This document shows positions 1 through 8,278 of a DNA stretch of 64,000 bases, one piece after another (position 1 is the first letter of the stretch; every line of letters begins with the position of its first letter). A program made the position numbers and the translations under genes. The notes under the pieces are model-generated. The model was given only the letters and a program-made list of their open reading frames with translations, did not search any database and was not told where the DNA came from. Source of the stretch: Desertimonas sp963772825 (GTDB taxonomy: Bacteria > Actinomycetota > Acidimicrobiia > Acidimicrobiales > Ilumatobacteraceae); NCBI GenBank assembly GCA_963772825.1, contig CAVYYX010000020.1:62001-126000 (forward strand). The letters are read 5' to 3'.

Positions 1-537
1 GAGCACGCCGTCGACAAGTTCGACTGGCGGCGTGGCTTCAAGTTCTCGACGTATGCCACGTTCTGGATCCGTCAGGCGATCGGCCGGGCGCTCGACCAGA
101 AGGCCAGCCTGATCCGCATCCCCGGCGATCGCTCGGCGAGCCTGCGGGCCGCCCTGCGCCAGGCCTCCGGCGACGGCGAGACGCTCGACCAGGCCAACGC
201 CGAGCTGCACCGCCTCACCACCACCGTCTCGCTCGACAAAGGAGTGGGTCACGACGGCGACACGACCCTTGGCGACCTGATCGCCAATGGAGAAGGCACC
301 CCCGAGGACGCCGTGATGTCGATGGTCGACGGCGACCTCCTCGACGAGTTGCTCGGCACCCTCGACGGCCGCGCCCGCTACGCCGTGGAGGCCCGCTTCG
401 GGCTGCTCGACGGCGAGCGCAAGAGCTTCCGCGAGGTCGGCGAGAGCCTCGGTGTCACCGCCGAAGCCGCCCGCCGACTCGTTCATCGAGCCGTCGCCAG
501 CCTGCGCTACCCCGCCGAGCAGATCCTCGCCTTCTAA
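1..537 (+). CDS. RNA polymerase sigma-70 family factor (3' part)
   Basis: The reading frame is open from the first base, so the gene starts upstream of the window; 178 residues are visible. Region 2.4 is seen near the start (FSTYATFWIRQAIGRALDQ), followed by a region 3 segment beginning LIRIPGDRSAS. A C-terminal region 4 helix-turn-helix (FREVGESLGVTAEAARRLV) is the -35 recognition module. This layout is that of primary-like or group 2/3 sigma factors rather than short ECF factors. The role is promoter recognition as an RNA polymerase subunit. Which sigma subgroup it belongs to cannot be told without the N-terminus. The stop is TAA at 535-537. Confidence 0.9.
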   Translation, partial: EHAVDKFDWRRGFKFSTYATFWIRQAIGRALDQKASLIRIPGDRSASLRAALRQASGDGETLDQANAELHRLTTTVSLDKGVGHDGDTTLGDLIANGEGTPEDAVMSMVDGDLLDELLGTLDGRARYAVEARFGLLDGERKSFREVGESLGVTAEAARRLVHRAVASLRYPAEQILAF

Positions 538-1174
538 CAACCGCTCAGAGGCGGAGGAGACCTTCCCACTCTGGACATCCACGGTCGCCGAGGCGGCCTC
601 TCTTCCGTCACTGACAGTCTTCGTCGTGCCGGGTGATCGCCCTCTCCAGCGGAGGCCAACGCGTTCGTTGGCCGCCTGCGAGGCGCCCTAGGCGGAAGTC
701 GCCGGGCGTAGGGCCGGCTCGTCCGGCCGTCCCGATCGAGAGCGCCAGCACCGACAGCGGACGGAAGCGGGGAACCGGTGTCGGCCTCCCAGGCGGCGGA
801 ACCCAGTTCGTCGCCACCGATTCAACCCGCCGGCCACCAGGGTAGGGCGAGCCCTCGCAGTCGACGCGGCGGTTTCGTTACTCTTTTGGGCTTGTTTTGT
901 TACCGTCTTGCGCTGGTGTGTGGAGTGCCTGCTGTCTAGGGTGCCCCATACCCCGATGGCGGAATCGGGGACAAGCGGAAGTCGCGAACCGTGCCGGCGG
1001 GAGTGTTTCGACGGCACGGTCAGCGGCCGGACGACCCCCGCCCACTCACTGGTGCGGGGTTCTTCCGCGTCGCGCGGGAACCTCCGAACACGCGAATGTC
1101 CGCACTCCGTAGCTCCCGACGGGTGATCGTCGCTCAGGGCAACGGCGAGAGGGTTGCGGCGTCAACCGCGGAGG
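538..1174. other. Intergenic stretch, no gene recognised
   Basis: About 640 bp between the sigma factor and the next supported gene. Open frames here are short and match nothing I recognise on either strand. An A/T-richer patch at about 868-905, with two GTTAC words and T runs, stands out from the GC-rich surroundings and could be a promoter or the edge of inserted DNA. No tRNA, riboswitch or repeat could be supported. Confidence 0.4.
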
Positions 1175-1714
1175 TCACGCTCCGGCGGGTTTGCCGGGTT
1201 CGGTCTCGGGAAGGAGTCCAGCTTTGCGGGCGGCGAGGACTCGTTTGGGTCCGCTGGCGGGGGACAGGCCACGGGCGAGCGCCACGGTGGCGGTGGGCTT
1301 GGGGCTTTGGAAGGCGACGGCGAGCAGGTAGATCAGCGCGTCGACAGTGAGCGGGTCATGGTCGCTGTGCTTGTCGAGGAGTCCGGGCCACCCCGTGCCG
1401 CCGAGATACTCGGTCTCCAGTGCGTTCTGGACGGTGTCGCGGAGGGCGATACGGGCGATGCCGATGGGCGAGACGTCGTCTCCTCCGGGCAGCGAGGTGC
1501 AACAGACCTTGCGGACAGCAAGTTTGCCGACCGTCGAGGACCATTCGAGTCGCGCTTCGACGTCGTACGGATAGGTGTCGGTGATCGCGACGGTCACCGA
1601 GGCGGGGATAAACCGCGCCCCGGCCGTGCACTGCGTCGACGGCCAGGGTTCGCACGCCCCGATCAGCAACAACGGCTGACGTCGCACAGCACTTGCGCGT
1701 CCCGTCGACGCCAC
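1175..1714 (-). CDS. Hypothetical protein with C-terminal helix-turn-helix-like segment
   Basis: A 179-residue frame with a GTG start. The middle part (residues about 35-75) alternates beta-type hydrophobic residues and has a Cys-Cys pair (RKVCCTSLPGG). The C-terminal 45 residues, around AVAFQSPKPTATVALARGL and GPKRVLAARKAGLLPETEPG, resemble small helix-turn-helix proteins that I recall near excisionase and integrase genes of actinobacterial mobile elements. That recollection is not a database result. The integrase remnant at about 3.4-3.6 kb makes the context plausible. No function is assigned. The first 30 residues are basic and may not be translated. Confidence 0.5.
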   Translation of the reverse strand: MASTGRASAVRRQPLLLIGACEPWPSTQCTAGARFIPASVTVAITDTYPYDVEARLEWSSTVGKLAVRKVCCTSLPGGDDVSPIGIARIALRDTVQNALETEYLGGTGWPGLLDKHSDHDPLTVDALIYLLAVAFQSPKPTATVALARGLSPASGPKRVLAARKAGLLPETEPGKPAGA

Positions 1715-1729
1715 CTGAGCCGTCCGGTT

Positions 1730-2530
1730 TCACCCGCCAGCGCCGGGTACGGAATCGCCACCCCACGCGCACGCGGGGTACGGCGGCTCCCGCCTCGTCC
1801 AGCATTGCGGGGCGAGACGGGTGCCGTCGAAGGATCGCCCTACGGCTAGCCGGTCGTGGTTCCCACCGCTGTGTCGATCGGTGTGGTGCCCGCTGGTTCG
1901 GTGCCTACCGGCTCGGTGCCTACTGGTTCGGTGCCTACCGGTTCGGTGCCCGCTGGCTCCGTGCCCGACGGTGCGGTGTCCGCTGGTCGCGGTGCCCGCC
2001 GGTGCGGTGTCCGCCGGTGCGGTGCCATCGTCGAACTGGGCGAAGAGGTCTTCCAGCGAGCCGGCCGGCGTGCCCATCGGCTCGACGTTGATACGCGTGG
2101 CGGTCACGTGGCCGGGGCCGTACTCGCCAGCCGGGGCGCCTTCGCCGATGAACCCGATGGTGAACTCTGCGGTGAAGCTCTGCCCGTCCTCGCTCACCTC
2201 ACCGGCGGCGCGGATCATCGTGGAGGGTCCCTCATCGTCGAGCTCGAGGAACGTCAGATTGAACGAGCTCGGTCCGGTGGCCTCCCATGCCCCGATGCCG
2301 GTGGTTCCGTCGGCACTGGATGATTGGTAGGTCCCGTCGGCGTGGAAAGCAACGAGCTCAGGCGGGTCGTCTGGAAACTCCTCGACCGTGAGCACCCAGG
2401 CGCCAACGACGGGCTGACTCTCCGCCGGCGCTTCCGATGGCGGGGTGGTCGCCTGAACGGCCGTCGAACTGGCAAGCCCTCCGAGGAGCAGCACCGCGGC
2501 TACCGAGCACCCGATGATGAAACGACGCAT
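1730..2530 (-). CDS. Secreted hypothetical protein with Thr/Pro-rich repeat tail, frameshifted in the repeat
   Basis: 266 residues as it reads. A signal peptide is clear (MRRFIIGCSVAAVLLLGG then hydrophobic to about residue 27). A globular part (about 40-165) has alternating beta-type sequence, including VGAWVLTVEEFPDD and AEFTIGFIGEGAP. From about residue 170 a low-complexity tail of 15-bp units begins. In the ORF the tail switches into a His/Arg-rich nonsense frame after GTAPADTAPAGTA. The neighbouring frame continues the pentapeptide pattern (A/V-G-T-E-P) and stops at 1846. The repeat unit at 1975-1990 is 16 bp instead of 15 and accounts for the shift. The intended product is therefore probably 1846-2530. 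No function is recognised; it is probably extracytoplasmic. Confidence 0.65.
   Translation of the reverse strand: MRRFIIGCSVAAVLLLGGLASSTAVQATTPPSEAPAESQPVVGAWVLTVEEFPDDPPELVAFHADGTYQSSSADGTTGIGAWEATGPSSFNLTFLELDDEGPSTMIRAAGEVSEDGQSFTAEFTIGFIGEGAPAGEYGPGHVTATRINVEPMGTPAGSLEDLFAQFDDGTAPADTAPAGTATSGHRTVGHGASGHRTGRHRTSRHRAGRHRTSGHHTDRHSGGNHDRLAVGRSFDGTRLAPQCWTRREPPYPACAWGGDSVPGAGG
1885..2027. repeat. 15-bp tandem repeat, about nine and a half units, one unit of 16 bp
   Basis: On the plus strand the unit is GGTGCC(C/T)(A/G)C(C/T)GGTTC-like. Units start at 1885, 1900, 1915, 1930, 1945, 1960, 1975, 1991, 2006 and 2021. The unit at 1975-1990 has 16 bases; all the others have 15. On the minus strand they encode a repeated Gly-Thr-Glu-Pro-(Val/Ala) pentapeptide in the tail of the secreted protein. 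The single extra base moves the frame. Confidence 0.85.
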
Positions 2531-2606
2531 GACGCATCTCCTTACTGACCGGCGGCGCCGGCCGCGATGCGACGCTACGCACGCCGCCTGTGTCCCGACG
2601 AACCCG

Positions 2607-2870
2607 CTAGCGCCGCGGAACCTGACCGTTCAGCATCCGGTGGAGTTCGTTGAGCGCCCGCCGAGCTCCCGTCCACGACGGCCCGAGCTCGCCGAGGATG
2701 CGGGCGATGGCGGCCCGCTCAGCGAGCAACGTGGCGCGCAGATGTCGAGCAGTCGCTCGGTGTCGGCGCGGGTCAGCGAACCGCCGATGGCCAACGATCG
2801 GCGCATCCCGTCGACGTCCTCGGGTGCCATCGAGGAGGCGTCTCCATCGCTGATCCCCGAGCCCGCGTCG
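2607..2870 (-). pseudogene. Decayed small gene, frameshifted; C-terminus duplicated near 25.6 kb
   Basis: Two minus frames join into one plausible small protein. The first gives MAPEDVDGMRRSLAIGG and LTRADTERLLDIC. After a shift near 2735 the second gives LLAERAAIARILGELGPSW, TGARRALNELHRMLNG and a stop at 2607-2609. Helical, Arg/Leu/Glu-rich composition and good third-base GC across both frames argue for former coding. The C-terminal DNA (2651-2685) recurs with one mismatch at about 25600-25634, again in a broken frame ending in the same GPSWTGARRALNEL peptide. The function is unknown. Confidence 0.5.
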
Positions 2871-2879
2871 GCGACTCGA

Positions 2880-3353
2880 TCAGAGCTGGCCGCGAATCTC
2901 CCCACCCCGGTGAGCAACGGTGTGCACGTTGACGTACGCTCCGCCGGCCTCGATGACCTCGACCAGGTCCTCCAGCGACTGCCCCACGAGCGGCCCAATG
3001 AGATCACCTGCGTCGATCGAACCACTAGCGAGCGTGCCGTTGACGTCGACACCGGGATCAGGCACCAGTCCGAACAGGAACGCCACGATCGGGCCGTTGC
3101 TTTCTGGCGCGCCCACGTGGATGTGGGCCTGGAGAACGTCCTCGATGTTGGCGACGTTGAGCTTGTAGCTGAGCGACTCACCGTCGGCTGAGAGCTTGAA
3201 CGTGGCCTGGCCCTGGGCGCCGGTGACGACCGCTTCGGGAAACTCCTCGTCACCCGACAAATGGGTGCGGAAGTTGCCCGACGTGGCCACCGCCGTCGTC
3301 GCGCCCACTACAACCAGCGCGACGGCAACCAACCAGATCGCATTGCGTCTCAT
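2880..3353 (-). CDS. CHRD domain secreted protein
   Basis: 157 residues from ATG at 3353, chosen because AGGGGAGG lies just upstream and the next residues form a signal peptide (MRRNAIWLVAVALVVVGATT). The remainder fits the CHRD domain: HLSGDEEFPEAVVTGAQGQA, then SYKLNVANIEDVLQAHIHVG, then NGPIVAFLFG and a closing VHTVAHRGGEIRGQL. CHRD domains, named from chordin, are extracellular beta domains found in many secreted bacterial proteins; their biochemical role is not defined. A longer frame upstream reads into integrase-like sequence and is not part of this gene. Confidence 0.85.
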   Translation of the reverse strand: MRRNAIWLVAVALVVVGATTAVATSGNFRTHLSGDEEFPEAVVTGAQGQATFKLSADGESLSYKLNVANIEDVLQAHIHVGAPESNGPIVAFLFGLVPDPGVDVNGTLASGSIDAGDLIGPLVGQSLEDLVEVIEAGGAYVNVHTVAHRGGEIRGQL

Positions 3354-3414
3354 TTCAAACCTCCCCTTGGTTCTCCCACTCCCCTCTACGCCCAACACCG
3401 TAGAGCGGTTCGCC

Positions 3415-3575
3415 CTACTGGTCGCCGATGGTGGCCGGCGTCGAACGAGCGGCGATGTCGACCACCGGGCTCGCAGCCGATACGTGTAGGTGGCCTCGAC
3501 CATCCGCGTGGACGTTTGGCCGAGCAGGTCGGCGATCATCTCGTTGGGCATGCAGATCTCGCCATGAACCGTTCA
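3415..3575 (-). pseudogene. Remnant of tyrosine recombinase/integrase C-terminus
   Basis: One minus frame reads MPNEMIADLLGQTSTRMVEA then TYTYRLR. This is the classic integrase end (N-E-x-I-A-D-L-L-G-x-x-S-T-x-M with the catalytic Tyr region). A shift of about two bases near 3477 leads to PVVDIAARSTPATIGDQ and a stop, which is the usual tail after the tyrosine. No catalytic core (R...HxxR) survives upstream. It is a dead fragment of a phage or element integrase immediately upstream of the CHRD gene. Confidence 0.7.
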
Positions 3576-3612
3576 GTGTCCGAAGTGCCGACCGCGACGC
3601 CGCGATCATGAC

Positions 3613-4287
3613 TCAGGCGGAAGGTCGCCGCCGCCCGTCGGACCCGCAGGGACGATCCGTTCTGCGTCGGCACGTACTCCGTCCACGATGGCCGGGCCTG
3701 GCTCCGCCCAGAGCGCGGGATGGTGCAATCCGATCAAGATCTTCGACGCCGCCTTCGAGGTCGACGACGAGGAGCTGCGTTTCGACCCGGACACCTTCCG
3801 CGGCGAAGTGCCCTACCTGTTCGTGTTCGCCCCCGCCCACTCGAGCGCATCTCGTGAAAGGAGATGAACGCTCGGGACGGTCGCTCGATCTTCCATTCGA
3901 CGACGAGTTCACCGCCGTCCGGCAGCGCGCTACTCGGTCGAGCATCGAGTCGAGCTCCTCGTCCAGTGGAGTCGGTCGGCCGGCGCGCCACGCGAAGTAG
4001 ATCTCGTTGACACGGGCTTCGGCCTCGTCGAGCTCGTCGAGGTGGCGGGCTATCACTGCCTTTCCCTGCGGCGTGCGCTTGCGCCCAAGGGTCTTGAACG
4101 TCGCGCCGGCCGAGACGCATCCCCAGAAGCCGTGTTCGAGGTCGAGGGCGTCTTCGATTGCGAACGTGTAGAGATCGTGGGGCAGATCACCGCCGGCCGC
4201 CATCGTCGGACCGGGCACGACCGTGCGAGGTGGGCGCAGCGCGGTCCACGAACAACCGCGACCTCTCCGATGGAAGGTCACCGTCAT
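3613..4287 (-). CDS. Conserved actinobacterial hypothetical protein, probably frameshifted near its 3' end
   Basis: The start is ATG at 4287 (MTVTFHRRGRGCSW). The segment GGDLPHDLYTFAIEDALDLE followed by HGFWGCVSAGATF resembles a common actinobacterial family of unknown function with a conserved LPHDL...FWG core. The frame continues to 3613. However, the expected C-terminal motif (GG-x-L-x-V-x-W) is found in another minus frame as ALPDGGELVVEWKIERP, stopping at 3734. One base has therefore probably been gained or lost near 3930, and the last 80 residues of the long frame are likely meaningless. The function is unknown. Confidence 0.55.
   Translation of the reverse strand: MTVTFHRRGRGCSWTALRPPRTVVPGPTMAAGGDLPHDLYTFAIEDALDLEHGFWGCVSAGATFKTLGRKRTPQGKAVIARHLDELDEAEARVNEIYFAWRAGRPTPLDEELDSMLDRVARCRTAVNSSSNGRSSDRPERSSPFTRCARVGGGEHEQVGHFAAEGVRVETQLLVVDLEGGVEDLDRIAPSRALGGARPGHRGRSTCRRRTDRPCGSDGRRRPSA
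3688..3867 (+). CDS. Short hypothetical ORF with strong coding signature, possibly a gene fragment
   Basis: A 59-residue plus-strand frame: ATG at 3688, stop TGA at 3865-3867. From codon 15 nearly every third base is G or C and the peptide looks protein-like (IKIFDAAFEVDDEELRFDPD, then GEVPYLFVFAPAHSS). It lies antisense to the doubtful 3' end of the neighbouring minus gene, which weakens that gene's C-terminus and strengthens this one. I do not recognise a family. It could be the surviving end of a larger plus-strand gene whose 5' part is lost. Confidence 0.3.
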   Translation: MAGPGSAQSAGWCNPIKIFDAAFEVDDEELRFDPDTFRGEVPYLFVFAPAHSSASRERR

Positions 4288-4484
4288 CGATCCGACAGAA
4301 ACGACGATGACCATGACGATAGGCCGGGCGTGGCGAGCGTGCTGGCCCTGGAAGGGGACGGTCTGGGCTTCGAGACACGGTCCACCATGCCGATGGTGCT
4401 GACCGGCCAGATCTCGGCGAGCTGTTCGAAGTGCCGCAAGCACGCGCATCGTCGCGGTCGTGATCCGCGAGGATCTCTGTCACC

Positions 4485-5403
4485 ATGCGTGCAGAACTGA
4501 TCCCCACCGAGTTCGAGGTCCTCGACGAGCGTTTCGGCGACGTCAAGGGGGACCACCGCGTCGAGCGCCTCGATTTCGGGTGCCGATGGGCGGAGGGGCC
4601 TGTGTACGTGCCGGCCGGGCGGTATCTCCTCGTCAGCGACATCCCCAACGACCGCATCCTGCGGTGGGACGAGACCACCGGGGCGATCGGTGTGTTCCGC
4701 CAGCCGGCCGGCCACGCCAACGGCCACACGCTCGACGGCGAGGGCCGGCTGGTGAGCTGCGAGCACGGCAACCGCCGGGTGACGCGGACGGAGCATGATG
4801 GCACGATCACCGTGCTCGCCGACCGCTACGACGGCCGGCGCTTCAACAGCCCGAACGACGTCGTCGTCCACTCCGACGGTTCGGTGTGGTTCACCGATCC
4901 GGCGTATGGCATCGACAGCGCCTACGAGGGACATCGCGCCGAGAGCGAGATCGGCGGCTGCCACGTGTACCGCGTCGACCCAGCGACCGGATCATGCGAC
5001 GTCGTCGGCGACGACTTCGATCGACCCAACGGCCTGGCCTTCTCGCTCGACGAGTCGCAGCTGTACATCGGTGACTCTCGCGCCAAGCACATCCGCCTGT
5101 TCGACGTCCACGACGGGAGCGCTGTCCGGCGGGCGGATGTTCGCCACGTGCACGAACGGCACGTTCGACGGCTTGCGCCTCGATGACACCGGGCGCGTGT
5201 GGGCGGCGGCCGGGGACGGGGTGCACTGCCTGCATCCCGACGGAACGCTGCTCGGCAAACTGCTGCTCCCCGAGGAAACCTCCAACCTCGTCTTCGGCGG
5301 GCTCAAGCGGAACCACTTGTTCGTTTCGGCGACGACGTCGGTGTACGGCTTTCTGGGCAGCGTGACCGGGGCGCCGCCGGTCTGGGCGACGCGCAGCGGC
5401 TGA
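4485..5403 (+). pseudogene. SMP-30/gluconolactonase family protein (frameshifted)
   Basis: The product is a six-bladed beta-propeller of the SMP-30/gluconolactonase/LRE family. Typical motifs are present: CRWAEGPVYVPAGRYLLVSD, then RFNSPNDVVVHSDGSVWFTD (metal-ligand Asn and Asp), then DRPNGLAFSLDESQLYIGD. In frame it stops at 5186. The expected continuation (LSGGRMFATCTNGTFDGLRL, DDTGRVWAAAGDGV, PEETSNLVFGG) is in the +1 frame and ends at 5403. Removing one base near 5131 restores a normal protein of about 305 residues. These enzymes hydrolyse sugar lactones or related esters with a divalent cation. Whether the shift is real or a sequencing error is open. No clear operon partner is seen. Confidence 0.8.
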
Positions 5404-5414
5404 TCGAACCCCCC

Positions 5415-5906
5415 TTACACGACCTCCCGCAACGCGCCCGTTGCCACGTCGTAGACGAAGCCACGCACCCGTTCCTTGTGGGGGAGGAACGGACTCTCTG
5501 CGATCCGGGCGATCGACTGGCGCACGTCCTCATCGAGATCCGCGAACGACTCGGCCGCCCACTCCGGCTTGATGCCGACGTCGTCTTGAATCGCCCGCTT
5601 GAACTCGTCGTCGGTGAACGTGAGCATCCCGCAGTCGGTGTGGTGGATGAGGATGATCTCCTCGGTGCCGAGAAGTCGTTGGGAGATCGCCAGTGAGCGG
5701 ATCGCGTCGTCGGTGATCACGCCGCCAGCGTTGCGGATGATGTGCCCATCGCCAACGCCCAGCCCGAGGGCGTCGTACACGTTGAGCCTGGCGTCCATGC
5801 AGGCGACGACGGCCAACTTCCGCGCCGGACGCATCGCCAAGTCGGCGTTGTCGAACGACGCAACGTGGGCCGCGTTGTTGGCGACGAGCGAATCGGTCAC
5901 AGACAT
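5415..5906 (-). CDS. Beta-class carbonic anhydrase
   Basis: 163 residues from ATG at 5906, which is preceded by GAGGAG at good spacing. The zinc-site pattern of beta-carbonic anhydrases is seen: Cys36-x-Asp38-x-Arg40 in VVACMDARLN, and His89-x-x-Cys92 in IHHTDCGM. GHIIRNAGG, another family signature, follows the first ligand. It interconverts CO2 and bicarbonate in the cytoplasm. The length suits the short actinobacterial branch. It converges with the SMP-30 gene, leaving about 11 bp between the stops. Confidence 0.92.
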   Translation of the reverse strand: MSVTDSLVANNAAHVASFDNADLAMRPARKLAVVACMDARLNVYDALGLGVGDGHIIRNAGGVITDDAIRSLAISQRLLGTEEIILIHHTDCGMLTFTDDEFKRAIQDDVGIKPEWAAESFADLDEDVRQSIARIAESPFLPHKERVRGFVYDVATGALREVV

Positions 5907-5955
5907 CGGGAGGCTCCTCGATCGATTGGACAATTGCTGACCAACTTAGTCGAGA

Positions 5956-6981
5956 TTACTCATCGAGATTCAACGTGTCGGCGATCGACACGACGACGTC
6001 GCCGGGCTCGGTGCGCTGGAACGCCGGGTCGCCGAAGGAGATTCGCTTCGTTCCGCGCATCAGGGCGACCGGTATGCCCCGGGTGGGCACGACGAGAGGG
6101 GGGCCGCCGACCTCGTCGGCGCCGACGCGTTGCTCGATCAGTTCGAGTCCGGCACCGGCCATCAGCAAGTCCTCGAGCACGTTGACGGCGCCCGGTGCCT
6201 CGCTCGCCAACCCGACGAGCCGTCCGGCCGCCTCTGACGACAACACCACGGTCGTCGCTCCGGACTGGCTGAGCAGATGGGCGTTCTCGGCTTCCCGCAC
6301 AGCGGCGGCGATCGGCACCGTGCGGTTGAGCTCGCGCGCGGTGAGCGTGGCGAGCGTCGCGGTGTCGTCGCGGTTGCACGTCACAACGACCGCTCTGGCT
6401 GTCTCGATGCGCGCCTGTCGCCATGCCGCCGTGCGTGTGGCGTCGGCCAGGATCGCCGTCAGGCCGGCCTCCCTGGCCCTCGTCACGGCGGATTCGAGGT
6501 GATCGAGAACGACGAGCTGATCGGCCGACGTCGTGCCGTTGGCCAACACGGCCTCCACAGCACCGCGGCCCATCGTGCCGTACCCGGCGATGATCGTGTG
6601 ATCACGCATAGTTCTCCTCCAGCGAGCCTCGGCCTGCGCCTGACGGAATCGTTCGGTGAGCAACTCGAGCGTGGTGCCGACGAGGACCACGAGGAACAGG
6701 ATTCGGAGGGGGGTCACGACGAACGCCGTGATCGCCCGAGCGCTCGGCGAGATCGGCGCGATGTCGCCGTACCCGGTCGTTGTCACCGTCACCGTCGAGT
6801 AGTAGATGGCGTCGAGCAGCGAGAGGGGTGAGCCATCGGCATCGATGTATCCGTCGCGGCCGATGAAGGCGAGCACGGCGATCAACAGCACGACGCCGAT
6901 GGCGATGCCCAGCCGCCCGAGCAGTGCTCGTCGTGGGTCTGGGGTCTGGCGGGGGAAGAGAAGGCGCGGTGCACCCGGCAT
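5956..6981 (-). CDS. Potassium channel with RCK/TrkA-N domain
   Basis: 341 residues. A first membrane helix spans about 22-41. The pore carries the selectivity filter TTTGYGD (residues about 67-73) and a second helix spans about 84-108. A cytoplasmic RCK domain starts near 127 with the Rossmann dinucleotide motif IIAGYGTMGRGAVEAV. A C-terminal TrkA-C-like part begins near 265. The 2TM-RCK architecture is that of MthK-like ligand-gated K+ channels, which conduct K+ under control of nucleotides or cations bound by the RCK ring. It is divergent from the MFS gene, whose start is only about 15 bp away, so the promoters overlap. Confidence 0.93.
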   Translation of the reverse strand: MPGAPRLLFPRQTPDPRRALLGRLGIAIGVVLLIAVLAFIGRDGYIDADGSPLSLLDAIYYSTVTVTTTGYGDIAPISPSARAITAFVVTPLRILFLVVLVGTTLELLTERFRQAQAEARWRRTMRDHTIIAGYGTMGRGAVEAVLANGTTSADQLVVLDHLESAVTRAREAGLTAILADATRTAAWRQARIETARAVVVTCNRDDTATLATLTARELNRTVPIAAAVREAENAHLLSQSGATTVVLSSEAAGRLVGLASEAPGAVNVLEDLLMAGAGLELIEQRVGADEVGGPPLVVPTRGIPVALMRGTKRISFGDPAFQRTEPGDVVVSIADTLNLDE

Positions 6982-6995
6982 GCGACGCCGACAGT

Positions 6996-8246
6996 ATGCG
7001 CTGGACGCCTCTACCGTGGACTCTCGTGCGCGCCAGCCGATCGATCGTGATGTTGTGGCTGGTCGGTGGCTTTCTCGCGGCCGGATACGGCGTGCTGTTC
7101 ACGCTGCTCGACGACATGCGCGACGAGTACGGCATCGGCGAGTCGGCACTCGGCGCGGTCATCGGAATCGGCTTCGTCGCCGGCTTCGTCGCTCAGGTAA
7201 CGATCGCCCCGCTCGCCGACCGCGGTCACGCCCGGGCCCTGGTCATCGTCGGCATGATTCTCAACGTCGTCGGCCTGCTGGTGATGGCCGCGGCGACGTC
7301 GGTCGTGCCGCTGCTCGCTGGACGTCTCGTCACCGGGGTCGCCGCGGGCATGGCGGTGCCGGCGATCCGCCGGATCGTCATCTCCGCCGATCCGGTCAAC
7401 CTCGGCCACAACCTCGGGCGCTTGCTCGCCGCCGACGTGGCCGGCTTCGCCGCCGGCCCGGCACTGTCAGCGGTACTCGTCGGACCGTTTGGCATCCCCG
7501 CCCCGTTCATCGTCATCGCGGCGGCCAATGTGATCCTGCTGCCCTTCGTGGTCCGCACGTCGGTGCGCGAGGCGGTCGAAGCGCCCAAGCAACGGTTTGC
7601 CTTCGACCTGCTGCGCCAGCGGTCCTACGCCGGAGCCGTCGCCCTCGGGTGTGCAGTGTGGTTGATGATCGGCTCGTTCGACGCCCTGTGGTCCGTGGCC
7701 CTCGACGACCTCGATGCCAGCGACTGGCTGGCGAACCTCGGCATCACCCTGTTCGCCCTGCCGCTCGTCATCTTCGGTTCGGCCGGCGGCCGGCTCGCCC
7801 AGCGCGTCGGACCGTTCCGCGTCGGCACCTTCGGGCTCGCCCTCGCCGCCGGGTTCATGGCCCTGTACGGCGTGCTGCCGACCGCCGGGGCGATGTTCGC
7901 CGTGGCGATGGTCCACGCCGTGAGCGACGGGCTCACCGTGTCGAGCACCGGGGTCGCCGTCGGGATGGTCGTGCCCGCCGAGCGCCAGGCCGGCGCCCAG
8001 GGGGTGCTCGGCGGCTTGCAGACGCTCACTGCGGGGATCGCCGCCCCGATCATCGGCACGCTCTACGAGCACGCCGGGCGCACCTCGGCCTACACGGTCA
8101 GCGCATTGATGATGGTGGTGCTCATCGTCGTCGGCGCCGTGCTCGCCCGTGGCTCCTTCGCCTTACGCGGCGGCGGCGTCGATGCCGAACCGAGCGAGTC
8201 GGTGCTCACCGGCACCGCCACCGTCTCCCCGGCGTCACCGGACTAG
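6996..8246 (+). CDS. MFS transporter
   Basis: About 416 residues with twelve predicted membrane spans, hydrophobic from LWLVGGFLAAGYGVLFTLL onward. The A-type loop signature between helices 2 and 3 is seen (APLADRGHARALVIVG), and in the second half FGSAGGRLAQRVGPFRVG repeats it. Specificity cannot be read from sequence; the family includes drug and metabolite exporters. The start is ATG at 6996; a GTG at 7026 is equally possible and lies closer to the first helix. It is transcribed away from the K+ channel gene and converges on the Nif3-like gene. Confidence 0.85.
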   Translation: MRWTPLPWTLVRASRSIVMLWLVGGFLAAGYGVLFTLLDDMRDEYGIGESALGAVIGIGFVAGFVAQVTIAPLADRGHARALVIVGMILNVVGLLVMAAATSVVPLLAGRLVTGVAAGMAVPAIRRIVISADPVNLGHNLGRLLAADVAGFAAGPALSAVLVGPFGIPAPFIVIAAANVILLPFVVRTSVREAVEAPKQRFAFDLLRQRSYAGAVALGCAVWLMIGSFDALWSVALDDLDASDWLANLGITLFALPLVIFGSAGGRLAQRVGPFRVGTFGLALAAGFMALYGVLPTAGAMFAVAMVHAVSDGLTVSSTGVAVGMVVPAERQAGAQGVLGGLQTLTAGIAAPIIGTLYEHAGRTSAYTVSALMMVVLIVVGAVLARGSFALRGGGVDAEPSESVLTGTATVSPASPD

Positions 8247-8278
8247 CGGCATGTTCCGATGCTCCCGTTCGTCTGGCT

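Noticed and set aside
750..850. Possible riboswitch (GGGGAACCGG and GATTCAACCC words near 774 and 820)
   Set aside because: Words seen in c-di-AMP riboswitches occur here, but their order and strand do not fit the consensus and no fitting gene follows.
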